Source: Blastocatellia bacterium (lineage in GTDB: Bacteria > Acidobacteriota > Blastocatellia > Pyrinomonadales > Pyrinomonadaceae). Taken from it: a DNA stretch of 64,000 bases. Below are positions 51,139 to 59,322 of this stretch, one piece after another (positions within the stretch are counted from its first letter, which is position 1; every line of letters starts with the position of its first letter). The position numbers and the translations under genes are program-made. Location: assembly GCA_013697915.1 (NCBI GenBank), contig JACCVY010000247.1:1-64000 (forward strand), given 5' to 3'. The notes beneath the pieces are model-generated. The model ran no database searches. It saw only the letters and a program-made list of their open reading frames with translations, and was not told the origin of the DNA.

Positions 51139-52346
51139 TTCTCGTTCAACTGAAGCAAATCAAGTTCGATAATGTCGACATTTTCCTTTTGTAAATTGTC
51201 CAGCATCGCGCGCGAAGGTGCATTATCCAAATTGATGCGCGCGACGGCAGCTTCCGCGCCGTCAAACACGATATTCTCCATCTCCTGCACGTTGATGTGT
51301 TCGCCTTTGATAGCGTCGAGGACGACAGCCAACACGCCGGGGCGATCAAGATGGCGAACAACCAGTCGATGCGTCGCCGGAGTTTGGCGCGCCAGGTTGA
51401 CGACGTTGGGCACGTGTCCTGTTTCCTTGAACTCGCGCAAAATGCGCACTGTTTCCGCGGCAATCGCTTCCTGCGCCTGATCGGTTGAGGCGCCAATGTG
51501 ATGCGTGCCGTACAGGTTCGGCTCCTGCGCTATAGAATCGGTGAATTCTGCCGTCGCCGAAGTTGGCTCGCCCGCGTAAACATCCAGCCCGGCACGAATG
51601 CCACGCGACCGCATCGCATCGACCAGCGCTGCATGATCAACGACTTCACCGCGCGCAGTGTTAATGAAATATGCGCCCGGCCGCATCGCCGCAAAAAACT
51701 CCGTGTTCAGCATTCCTTTGGTTTCTGAATTGAGCGCGAGATGAGCGCTGACAACGTCGGCTTCACGCGCGACATCGGCGGGTGTGTTTTTGAATTCAAC
51801 GCCAAGATCAGCGGCGCGTTCCGGCGTCAGGCTGCGACTCCAGGCAATTACAGGCATGCCGAAAGCTTGAGCGCGTGGAACCATTTCCTGGCCGATTTTT
51901 CCAACGCCAATCAGCCCGAGCGTGCGACCAAACAACCCGCGCGCCTTTGAAAACTCTTTCTTGTTCCACTCGCCGCGACGCAGCGCGATAATGTTATCGG
52001 CGATGCGCCGATCGAGTGCGAGGATCAGCGCAAAGGCCAGCTCAGCAACGGCAATCGAGTTTTTGCCGGGGCAGTTGGAAACATAAATCCCGCGCCGCGA
52101 TGCAGCGGCAACATCGATGGTGTTATAACCGGCGCCGGCCCTGACCACCAGTTTGATTGGTCCGGCCGCAAGCATTTTCTCGTTCACCTTTGTGCCGCGA
52201 ACTACCAGCACGTCAGGCAAGTGCTTTTCGATGGCGGCGACGAGCGCCTCGTCTTTTAAATCCGGCTCAAACGTGATCTCGCAACCAAGCGCTTCCAGCC
52301 CGGCGCGGCCTGATTGTTCGAATTTGTCAGCGATGAGAACGTGCAT
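51135..52346 (-). CDS. serA: D-3-phosphoglycerate dehydrogenase with C-terminal ACT domain
   Basis: A 403-residue D-isomer-specific 2-hydroxyacid dehydrogenase. The nucleotide motif GVGKIG is at 147-152, the substrate-site RAGAGYNTID at 69-78, and the catalytic His is in GTHHIGAST. A short ACT-like regulatory domain (about 330-403, VRHLDRPGVLAVVLDAI) ends the chain, which suggests serine feedback. It oxidises 3-phosphoglycerate as the first step to serine. It is the head of the serA-SDR-serC run; the next gene upstream, DUF1015, is 102 bases away. Confidence 0.93.
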   Translation of the reverse strand: MHVLIADKFEQSGRAGLEALGCEITFEPDLKDEALVAAIEKHLPDVLVVRGTKVNEKMLAAGPIKLVVRAGAGYNTIDVAAASRRGIYVSNCPGKNSIAVAELAFALILALDRRIADNIIALRRGEWNKKEFSKARGLFGRTLGLIGVGKIGQEMVPRAQAFGMPVIAWSRSLTPERAADLGVEFKNTPADVAREADVVSAHLALNSETKGMLNTEFFAAMRPGAYFINTARGEVVDHAALVDAMRSRGIRAGLDVYAGEPTSATAEFTDSIAQEPNLYGTHHIGASTDQAQEAIAAETVRILREFKETGHVPNVVNLARQTPATHRLVVRHLDRPGVLAVVLDAIKGEHINVQEMENIVFDGAEAAVARINLDNAPSRAMLDNLQKENVDIIELDLLQLNEK

Positions 52347-52351
52347 GGCTG

Positions 52352-52434
52352 TCAGTTGTCAGTTATTAGTGGTCAGTTGCTCAGGTGTGTTGTGACAGCA
52401 AGAGCGCCCGAACGCAAATGCTACTGACAACTGA
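52352..52434. repeat. Inverted repeat with TCAGTTGTCAGT arms
   Basis: TCAGTTGTCAGT (52352-52363) and ACTGACAACTGA (52423-52434) are exact reverse complements about 60 bases apart, with extra CAGTTG units nearby. It lies between the DUF1015 gene and serA. It is a repeat rather than an obvious operator. Confidence 0.65.
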
Positions 52435-52448
52435 CTACCAACTACTGG

Positions 52449-53675
52449 TTAAATTGTATGAATCAACAAGCCGTCGCGCAGCTTCGGCTCAAACCAGGTT
52501 GACTTGGGCGGCATGATTTCACTTGCGTCAGACACTCGCAGTAATTCTTCAATCGTCGTCGGATGCAATGAAAAAGCCACCGCGGTTTTACCTTCATCGA
52601 CCAGGTTTTCCAATTCCTTCGTACCGCGAATACCGCCAATAAAATCGATGCGCTTATCAGTGCGCACGTCCTTGATTCCGAGAATCGGATCCAGCAAATG
52701 ATCCTGAAGAATACTAACGTCGAGCGATGCGACCGTTCCCGGCGGCTGGGACGAACTAGCGGAAAGAGTTAGCGTATACCACTGGCCGCCCAGATACATG
52801 CTCCATTTGCCGCGGCGATCCGGCGTTGAGCTTTCTCCTTCGGCAACTGCGAAACTCTTGCGCACCGCCGCGAGAAATTGTTCCGGCGACAGGCCGTTCA
52901 GATCGCGCACCACACGGTTGTAAGGCAGTATCTGCAACTGATCATCCGGAAACATCACTGCCAAAAAGAGGTTGTACTCTTCGTCGCCGGTATGTCCAAA
53001 GCTCTGTTCTTTAAGTTCAGCTCGCGCGCGAGCGGCGCTGGCTGCGCGATGGTGACCATCAGCGATGTAGAGAAAAGGAATTTCGCGGAACGCGTGAACA
53101 AAGCGAACCGGGTCGGGAACGCGCCAAACCGTATGCTGGATACCGTCGTCGGCGGTGAAATCGAAAATGGCATTCGCCATCGTCGTTTCCATCACCATCG
53201 TGTCAATATCGCGGCTGGCGCGGTAGGTCAGAAACACCGGTCCAGTTTGCGCCCGCAGCACCAGCATGTGCCGCGTCCGATCATCCTCTTTATCGCGGCG
53301 TGTTCGCTCATGCTTGCGGATTATTTCCTGGTCGTACTCATCAATGGAGCAGCAAGCGACGACTCCAATCTGTTCGTGCTCACCCATAATCAGGCGGTAA
53401 AGGTAGACGCTCGGAACATCTTCAGTTTCCAACGGGCATTCCTTTTTTAGCCGCTCGTAATTTTCCAGAGCCTTGCGATACACCTGATCCGAATAAGGAT
53501 CGGTGCCGTCAGGTAAATCAATTTCCGGCCGCGACACATGCAGGAAGCTTAGCGGATTATTCGCCGCGAGAGCCCGCGCCTCGGCGGTGCTGACAACGTC
53601 ATAAGGGACGCTAGCTACCTGGCTGACTCGCTCGGCTGGCGGACGCAATGCTCGAAAAGAACGGATGATTGCCAC
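52449..53675 (-). CDS. DUF1015 family protein
   Basis: A 408-residue DUF1015 protein. It starts MAIIRSFRALRPPAERV with SVPYDVVSTAEARALAANNPLSFLHVSRPE, the family's classic opening, and has YIADGHHRAASAARARAE in the middle. GTG 53675 with GGGGAGG a few bases ahead is the start; GTG 53726 further up would add a basic 17-residue stretch. It lies just upstream of serA and serC, a neighbourhood often seen for this family. No classical serB (HAD phosphatase) gene is present, so a phosphoserine phosphatase role is a reasonable hypothesis, not shown by the sequence. Confidence 0.85.
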   Translation of the reverse strand: MAIIRSFRALRPPAERVSQVASVPYDVVSTAEARALAANNPLSFLHVSRPEIDLPDGTDPYSDQVYRKALENYERLKKECPLETEDVPSVYLYRLIMGEHEQIGVVACCSIDEYDQEIIRKHERTRRDKEDDRTRHMLVLRAQTGPVFLTYRASRDIDTMVMETTMANAIFDFTADDGIQHTVWRVPDPVRFVHAFREIPFLYIADGHHRAASAARARAELKEQSFGHTGDEEYNLFLAVMFPDDQLQILPYNRVVRDLNGLSPEQFLAAVRKSFAVAEGESSTPDRRGKWSMYLGGQWYTLTLSASSSQPPGTVASLDVSILQDHLLDPILGIKDVRTDKRIDFIGGIRGTKELENLVDEGKTAVAFSLHPTTIEELLRVSDASEIMPPKSTWFEPKLRDGLLIHTI

Positions 53676-53679
53676 GAAA

Positions 53680-53686
53680 CCTCCCC
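53680..53686 (-). promoter_or_regulatory. Shine-Dalgarno GGGGAGG that decides the DUF1015 start
   Basis: On the minus strand GGGGAGG ends about four bases before GTG 53675. The family normally begins MAIIRxFRALRP, which agrees. Confidence 0.7.
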
Positions 53687-53905
53687 GCGCAGCAAGTTTG
53701 GTACGTGCGCGTTGCTTGCTGCTCACAAACGAAAGTTTTTATTAATTGCTGAAGGCTTGCTTAAGACTATCCGTTGCGCGCGTATCTTAGCAAGCCGCGA
53801 AATTGACCGGAGACTCAAGTTCCGGCACGAGACTGCTGGCGGCTGCCGTTGAAGCGAAGCGGCGTGTAGAATATTTGTAACGAAGTCTTGCCGAGGAGAA
53901 AACAG

Positions 53906-54229
53906 ATGGGCGACTTAGCCAGTCGAGATTGCGTTCCCTGCCGCGGCGGTGTCCCGCCGCTGAAAGGCGACGAGCTTACCGAACTGCAAAGCGAAATCGC
54001 GGGATGGGAGGTTGTAAACGAGCATCATTTGCGCAAGGAATACAAGTTTGGCGATTTTGCCAAGACGCTTGAGTTCGTTAACCGCGTGGGCCAATTAGCA
54101 GAAGAGCAGTGGCATCATCCGGATATCAGCTTCGGTTGGGGCCGCGCAGAAGTAACTATTTGGACGCACAAGATTGATGGCCTGACCGAAAGCGACTTCA
54201 TTCTGGCAGCCAAGATCGATGCTCTTTGA
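53906..54229 (+). CDS. 4a-hydroxytetrahydrobiopterin dehydratase (pterin carbinolamine dehydratase)
   Basis: A 107-residue enzyme of the PhhB/DCoH family, with the N-terminal CVPCRGGVPPL stretch common in bacterial members and the catalytic region EEQWHHPDISFGWGRAEVTIWTHKIDGLTESDF. It dehydrates 4a-hydroxytetrahydropterin to recycle the cofactor of aromatic amino acid hydroxylases. ATG 53906 follows GAGGAGA; TTG 53888 is less likely. No hydroxylase gene lies nearby. Confidence 0.92.
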   Translation: MGDLASRDCVPCRGGVPPLKGDELTELQSEIAGWEVVNEHHLRKEYKFGDFAKTLEFVNRVGQLAEEQWHHPDISFGWGRAEVTIWTHKIDGLTESDFILAAKIDAL

Positions 54230-54231
54230 AT

Positions 54232-55341
54232 TTACTTAAGGCTCGCTTGATAAATCTTTTCAGTTTCATCAACCATCCGCTCAACACTGAACTTCTCGGC
54301 TACATCTCTTTGGGCGGCTGCCGCAATCCGGAGCCTGGTGGCCTCGTCATTCAACAGAGATTGAATTGCAACTGCCAACTCATTTGGATCGCTAATCTGA
54401 GTCAACAGGCCAGTTTCTCCATCTCGAATAATCTCGCGCGCGCCCTCGGTTTCGGTTACCACTACAGCGGTGCGACTGGCCATAGCTTCAACTATTGCGA
54501 GGCCGAACGACTCGGTATGCGATGCGGAAACAAAAACATCCAATGCACAATACAGTTGTGCCAGGTCGTCCAGCCATTTTACGCGGCGCACCTGCTTTCT
54601 CAGATCTAGTTCGTCAATCAGCTTTTCAACTTGCGTTTCATTTTTTCCGTCCGGCGAGTGATCGATGCCGGCGATGATGAAATTGCAGCCGGCGATGTCC
54701 TTTGAGATTTGCGCAGCGGCGCGCAAAAAATCCTGATGGCCTTTCAACGGCGTCAACTCCCCGACTGTTCCCACCAGCCAGCCAGGTTCAGGCAGTTTCC
54801 AAGTCTTAAGAAATTCCTGACGATTAAACTGTTCTCGCGCCCGGGCAAATCGGCGCGTGTCGACTCCGTTCAGCACCACGGATATCTTTTCTGGGGGCGC
54901 CACTTTGTCGGCGCGCAGTTGGGTAGCGACTGCCTGCGAAACTGCAATAATCCGCGATGCTCCGGAAAACGTAAGACGATGCAGGCGGTTCAATGGAAAA
55001 AGAACGTGCCGTGTCAGTATCAATCGGGAGACCGGATTCCGGCGCGCGGCGTAAGCGGCCAGCGGATAATCACGGGCCATGTGCGCCTGAATTATTTGGA
55101 TATCGTTTTTGCGCACCAGACTTGCAAGCGCGCGCGCGCTGCTTACGTCCAGCGAATTCCGCAGCGGCAGCGCCGTAATATTTTCTTTTGCAACTTTGCT
55201 GAGTTCATCGTTCAAAGCCGAATGCTGGCGCAGCGCGACGAACACCTCGTGGCCGCGATCGACGAGACCGTTGGCAAGGTCCGCCAAGTGGCGCTCGCCG
55301 CCGCCAAGCGATTGGGCTGAACTTATCTGGAGAATTCGCAA
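54232..55341 (-). CDS. GT4-family glycosyltransferase
   Basis: A 369-residue GT-B glycosyltransferase. GGGERHLADLANGLVDRGHEV opens the N-terminal fold, GTVGELTPLKGHQDFLRAA starts the C-terminal fold, and the E-x7-E motif is in ESFGLAIVEAMA (near 277-288). It transfers a sugar from a nucleotide donor, probably for surface polysaccharide or lipid glycans. Donor and acceptor cannot be read. The start is TTG 55341. It ends two bases from the dehydratase stop, tail to tail. Confidence 0.9.
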   Translation of the reverse strand: MRILQISSAQSLGGGERHLADLANGLVDRGHEVFVALRQHSALNDELSKVAKENITALPLRNSLDVSSARALASLVRKNDIQIIQAHMARDYPLAAYAARRNPVSRLILTRHVLFPLNRLHRLTFSGASRIIAVSQAVATQLRADKVAPPEKISVVLNGVDTRRFARAREQFNRQEFLKTWKLPEPGWLVGTVGELTPLKGHQDFLRAAAQISKDIAGCNFIIAGIDHSPDGKNETQVEKLIDELDLRKQVRRVKWLDDLAQLYCALDVFVSASHTESFGLAIVEAMASRTAVVVTETEGAREIIRDGETGLLTQISDPNELAVAIQSLLNDEATRLRIAAAAQRDVAEKFSVERMVDETEKIYQASLK

Positions 55342-55639
55342 AACGAAGTTGAGTGCGGTCAGATTTAAATCAAAGCGATTTGAAATTTACACGAGAAATC
55401 TCGCAGCAGCCATAAAAACTCCAGTTTAGCGTCAATCAGCTTAGACAATTGCGCTGCGAGAGGCGTACCGAAGCGAAACAGGAAATCCCGTTCGCTGTTT
55501 GCTTACCGCCTGGCGGTTGCCTGTTTTCCATCAAAACGCTAGTAAAGCGGCGCGCGGAATTCGGCACACCCGTTGCCATTTAAAAACATTTCTCCCGGTG
55601 AAAAATGTATTTCGGCGCGGAAACTGAAGGAGGACATTT

Positions 55640-56146
55640 ATGGCAAAATCAAAATTGGTAACAGGTCTTTTCAAGAACAGGTTGGCTGCTGAAGCGGCGG
55701 TTGACGCAATCATGAAACGCGGATACACGCGAGACGACATCAGCGTGATGATGTCCGACGCAACGCAGAGCAAAGAGTTTGCGCTGCAAACACGGACCCA
55801 TGCAGCTGATGGCGCAGGCATTGGCGGTGCTGTTGGTGGCGTTGTTGGCGCAGTGCTGGCGGCGATTGTTGCGGTCGGCAGCACCATTTTGCTTCCCGGC
55901 ATTAACCTGGTAATCGCTGGTCCAATTGCCGCGGCCCTGGCTGGAGCGGGCGCGGGCGGTGCAACCGGAGGTGTCATTGGCGCACTAATCGGCGCCGGCA
56001 TTCCGGAGTATCGCGCTAAAGTTTACGAAGCTGGACTACGCGGCGGCGGTATTCTTTTAGGAGTAGAAGCGAAGACGGATGAAGAGGTCGATAAACTCGA
56101 GGAACTGCTCGAAGCAATCGGCGGTGAGCACGTTAGGACCGAGTAG
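55640..56146 (+). CDS. Glycine-zipper membrane protein, possible stress protein
   Basis: A 168-residue protein. Residues 1-50 resemble the N-terminal fold of general-stress YflT/Gsp17M-like proteins (VTGLFKNRLAAEAAVDAIMKRGYTRDDISVMM). The centre (58-125) is a long Gly/Ala hydrophobic segment (GIGGAVGGVVGAVLAAIVAV and more), forming membrane helices with glycine-zipper packing. The end is soluble (ILLGVEAKTDEEVDKLEELLEAIGG). Strong AAGGAGG precedes ATG 55640. It converges on a CsbD stress gene across a shared terminator. Confidence 0.75.
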   Translation: MAKSKLVTGLFKNRLAAEAAVDAIMKRGYTRDDISVMMSDATQSKEFALQTRTHAADGAGIGGAVGGVVGAVLAAIVAVGSTILLPGINLVIAGPIAAALAGAGAGGATGGVIGALIGAGIPEYRAKVYEAGLRGGGILLGVEAKTDEEVDKLEELLEAIGGEHVRTE

Positions 56147-56175
56147 CTGTCATCTTCTGATTTCAGAATAAAAAA

Positions 56176-56207
56176 AGAGGCTTACGACACTCCGATCGTA
56201 AGCCTCT
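56176..56207. terminator. Bidirectional rho-independent terminator
   Basis: AGAGGCTTACGA (56176-56187) with TCGTAAGCCTCT (56196-56207), an exact 12-bp stem and 8-base loop. An A-run lies on the left (a T-run for the minus-strand csbD gene) and TTGTTT on the right. Confidence 0.9.
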
Positions 56208-56225
56208 TGTTTGCTGAGGTGAAAA

Positions 56226-56438
56226 CTATTTGCGAACTGATTCGCCGAGATCTTCGATTGCTTCTCCAACCTTACGGCGAGCGGTTCCGAACCCTTCCCG
56301 GATCTCGCCACCGGCCTGATCGCCGCGACCTTCTTTTTCGAGGTCTCGATCATCCAGGGCATGGCCAACAGTTTCTTTCGCCTGACCTTTAGCCTGATCA
56401 AACTTTCCTTTTATTTCATCTCGATTTGGCAAACCCAT
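56226..56438 (-). CDS. CsbD family stress protein
   Basis: A 70-residue highly charged protein with the family pattern DEIKGKFDQAKGQAKETVGHAL (about 7-28) and DLEKEGRGDQAGGEI. CsbD proteins are abundant stress-induced proteins, in several bacteria under the general stress sigma factor; the mechanism is unknown. AGGAGA precedes the ATG. It shares the terminator with the convergent glycine-zipper gene. Confidence 0.93.
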   Translation of the reverse strand: MGLPNRDEIKGKFDQAKGQAKETVGHALDDRDLEKEGRGDQAGGEIREGFGTARRKVGEAIEDLGESVRK

Positions 56439-56663
56439 ATTGCAGTCTCCTTTGTTGAAAGCCCGTTATTCCGACGCTTTCTCAATGCAACGGGTGTTCC
56501 CTGTAAGCTAAGAATCCAGTTCTGCCTGCTTTTCGGGTATTTTTTGCCTTAAAGGCTGAGAAGTTGGTGAAGGCTGGCTTGGCAAACCTGTATGTTTTTC
56601 GCGGAACCTAATGCTTGATCTTAGGACAACTGAAGCTGGCGGGCCGATTAGCTAGTTTCGTTT

Positions 56664-58190
56664 CTAGGCAGGCTCAAGTGATTCGTCGACTGCATCGCTA
56701 TTCTTAATGAACCTATCGTTCTTTTCGCAGATTGGCAGCCTCACTTCGAATCGCGTACCTTCACCAGGTTCGCTCACGACCACTATCTCGCCTCTGTGAC
56801 GAGTGACAATTCCGTGCGAGGCCGAAAGTCCGAGACCACTTCCGAGTTTTCCTTTGGTTGTGAAGAAGGGTTCAAAAATCCGCGATGCGGTCTCTGGCGA
56901 CATGCCGCAACCACTGTCCGCCACCCAGAAACAACCGCATTCGATTTCAGCGCGCGCGCCGATTTCCATGGTACCGCCTTCGGGCATAGCATCGACAGCG
57001 TTGAAAAGTAGATTAAGCACAACTTCCCGCAACTCCGCTTGTTCGCCCATCACATAAACAGGCGTATTGCTTTGGACCTTCAAATTGATCGTGCCCTTGC
57101 GAGACTTGCTTTGCCATTTAGGACGCGCGATATCGACACTGGAAGTGAGCAGGTAACCCAACTCTACAGGAGCAAATTCGCTGGCAGAGTCACGACGCGC
57201 AAATTCGAGAATCCTGCGTAATGTCTTGGTGCCGTCTTCCACGGCGTTAGTGATTACTTGCAGACTCTTGGCAGACGTCTCGTCGGTAGCGTTGCGCAAA
57301 AGCAGTTGAGCGCGGCCCTGGATTACTGTTAACGAATTATTCAGATTATGAGCGACGCCAGCCGCCAGTTCACCAACCGCGCGTAACTTGTCAGACTGGG
57401 CCATCAACTCATGCTCGCGTTTGCGTTCAGTTACATCGCGAAGAAAAACCAAAACTCCGCCGATTTCCCCGTCTTTCCACAGCGGCGACGCATGCGCTTC
57501 GGCGTACCGAACAAGTCCTTCGGCGTGCAGCACGCGCACTTCGCATTCGGTGTCAGTTCCGGCCAGCGTGCGCCGCAGGTTCTGTTCGGCTGTATCTCTA
57601 GATTCCGGATAGATGATGTCCACGAAGCGGCCACCGGCGATCGTCACCGGCTTGAGAGCTTCGGCACGCTCGTTCATCCAGGTGATACAACCCGCCACGT
57701 CAAGCGCATAGATTTCGTCAGGTGTCCGGTCTGCGACGCTCGCGATAAACGACTTGTGAGCGATGGCTTCCGCCTCGGCACGTCGCAGATCGGAAATGTC
57801 GCGAGCAATGACAAGAGCGCCCGGTCCTCCGTGCTCATAATTGAGCGGTTCAACGGTGATCGAGATCGAAAGGCTCTGTCCCGCTCCCGATTGGATTTCT
57901 ACTTCAACCTTTTCGCCGCTCTCAATCGCACGATCGACCACGCAGGCATTGGCTCCCTCAACACTCCAAAACATTTCGCAGCAAAGTCGACCAGCACAAA
58001 GATCGTCGCTTTGCAGCTGAGCCGCACTCGCATTCCCTTTGATCAAGCGGCGGTCACTGCCAAAAAGAAAGGCGCTGTCGGGCAAAACCTTGAATGCATA
58101 CTCCAGCATTTGCTCAACCGTCCGCTGGCTCACCGGGGGAGAGTCTTCTGGCAAAGCTTCAAGCAAACTAATCGCGTGTCGATGTGGCAT
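56664..58190 (-). CDS. Soluble PAS-domain sensor histidine kinase
   Basis: A 508-residue kinase with no membrane helix. Two PAS domains (about 25-130 and 140-260; the first has paired Cys C66, C70-C71 and C82) are followed by the HisKA H-box with H281 (GVAHNLNNSLTVI), then the HATPase with NAVDAMPEG, VADSGCGM and FTTKGKLGSGLGLS. The PAS cysteines (CAGRLCCEMFW) might bind metal or redox ligands. No response regulator gene is adjacent, so the partner is unknown. ATG 58190. Confidence 0.9.
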   Translation of the reverse strand: MPHRHAISLLEALPEDSPPVSQRTVEQMLEYAFKVLPDSAFLFGSDRRLIKGNASAAQLQSDDLCAGRLCCEMFWSVEGANACVVDRAIESGEKVEVEIQSGAGQSLSISITVEPLNYEHGGPGALVIARDISDLRRAEAEAIAHKSFIASVADRTPDEIYALDVAGCITWMNERAEALKPVTIAGGRFVDIIYPESRDTAEQNLRRTLAGTDTECEVRVLHAEGLVRYAEAHASPLWKDGEIGGVLVFLRDVTERKREHELMAQSDKLRAVGELAAGVAHNLNNSLTVIQGRAQLLLRNATDETSAKSLQVITNAVEDGTKTLRRILEFARRDSASEFAPVELGYLLTSSVDIARPKWQSKSRKGTINLKVQSNTPVYVMGEQAELREVVLNLLFNAVDAMPEGGTMEIGARAEIECGCFWVADSGCGMSPETASRIFEPFFTTKGKLGSGLGLSASHGIVTRHRGEIVVVSEPGEGTRFEVRLPICEKNDRFIKNSDAVDESLEPA

Positions 58191-58382
58191 TTATTTCTTG
58201 GGGGAGGAAATGAAAAACTCGAGGTAGGCCTGAACAGGCACTCACATACTAGCAAAAACCTCTGTAAACGGGCCAGAAAAATCGTTCCCGGACAAGAAAT
58301 GGACGGAGTAGGAATGCCAACCGTGGCGTTTCTCAGCTATTTCGCCATTTTGGGCGGAAGGAGGGAGCAATTGGCACCCTGT

Positions 58383-58411
58383 TTGATGCCTGTTCGTTCA
58401 GCCAGTATCAT
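58383..58411 (+). promoter_or_regulatory. Sigma-70-type promoter for nadCAB
   Basis: TTGATG at 58383-58388, a 17-base spacer and TATCAT at 58406-58411. The predicted start near 58418 leaves only about 12 bases before ATG 58430 and no Shine-Dalgarno, so the first gene may be nearly leaderless. Confidence 0.55.
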
Positions 58412-58429
58412 CTGAATCATCTAATAATT

Positions 58430-59305
58430 ATGGTTAGTGAACCTCAACTTATGCGCGACGTGTCTTCGGAAATAGCCGCTTGCATAAAGCATGCGCTGGC
58501 CGAAGACTTGGGCTCAGGCGACGCGACCACAAACGCTATCGTTTTCCCGGGCTTGAAGATTCACGGAGACATAATTGCAAAACAGAATGGAATCATCGCC
58601 GGTCTCGACGTTGCTGCAAAGGTGTTCTTCACGTTAGATGAGACGGTGGTTTTCGAGACGAATGTAAGCGAAGGCGAACGTGTTGCGGATGGAGCCGTCG
58701 TTGCCAAGCTCTTTGGACCAGCCCGGGCACTTTTGTCGGCAGAGCGTACCGCTCTTAATTTTCTTGGACGGATGTCGGGAATAGCCACGCTTACGAAACA
58801 GTTTGTAGATAAGGTTGCGGGCACATCAGCGAAGATTCTCGATACTCGCAAAACTGCTCCCGGACTGCGCGTCATTGATAAGTTGTCGGTATTGCGTGGC
58901 GGCGGACACAATCATCGCCAGGGTTTGTTCGACATGATTTTAATTAAAGACAACCATATCGCCGCCGCCGGTTCGCTGGCCCAAGCGGTGCATCGCGTCA
59001 GGGATTGCGGCACAAATCTCGAGATTGAGATCGAAGCGGCGAGCCTCCAGGACGTGGAAGCAGGTATCGAATTAGGGATTCAGCGCATCTTACTCGACAA
59101 TATGTCGCTTACAATGATGAAGGAAGCGGTGAAACTAACGGGCAAGCGCGCCAAGCTGGAGGCGTCAGGAAACGTAACACTTGAAAGTGTCCGTGAGATC
59201 GCCGATACGGGAGTTGACTACATCTCAGTTGGTGCGCTTACTCACTCGGCGAAAGTTTTTGATGTCAGTTTGAAATTTGACCAGCTTGAAGCAGCGCACA
59301 GCTGA
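58430..59305 (+). CDS. nadC: Nicotinate-nucleotide pyrophosphorylase (carboxylating)
   Basis: A 291-residue quinolinate phosphoribosyltransferase. Conserved blocks include EDLGSGDATTNAI (25-37), AERTALNFLGRMSGIAT, ILDTRKTAPGLR with the active-site Arg/Lys, GGGHNHRQGLFDMILIKDNH, and EIEAASLQDV. It joins quinolinate and PRPP to give nicotinate mononucleotide. First gene of nadC-nadA-nadB. The start is ATG 58430 without an obvious Shine-Dalgarno; an internal ATG seven codons later (MRDVSS) is possible. Confidence 0.95.
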   Translation: MVSEPQLMRDVSSEIAACIKHALAEDLGSGDATTNAIVFPGLKIHGDIIAKQNGIIAGLDVAAKVFFTLDETVVFETNVSEGERVADGAVVAKLFGPARALLSAERTALNFLGRMSGIATLTKQFVDKVAGTSAKILDTRKTAPGLRVIDKLSVLRGGGHNHRQGLFDMILIKDNHIAAAGSLAQAVHRVRDCGTNLEIEIEAASLQDVEAGIELGIQRILLDNMSLTMMKEAVKLTGKRAKLEASGNVTLESVREIADTGVDYISVGALTHSAKVFDVSLKFDQLEAAHS

Positions 59306-59322
59306 TTTAACAACTCAACTAA

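Noticed and set aside
51135-52346. Reading serA as glyoxylate/hydroxypyruvate reductase
   Set aside because: The C-terminal ACT-like domain and the serC neighbour favour phosphoglycerate dehydrogenase.
57411-58415. 334-codon open frame on the plus strand opposite the histidine kinase
   Set aside because: The minus strand encodes a complete kinase with all motifs; the plus frame has no family likeness and only mirrors its codon bias.
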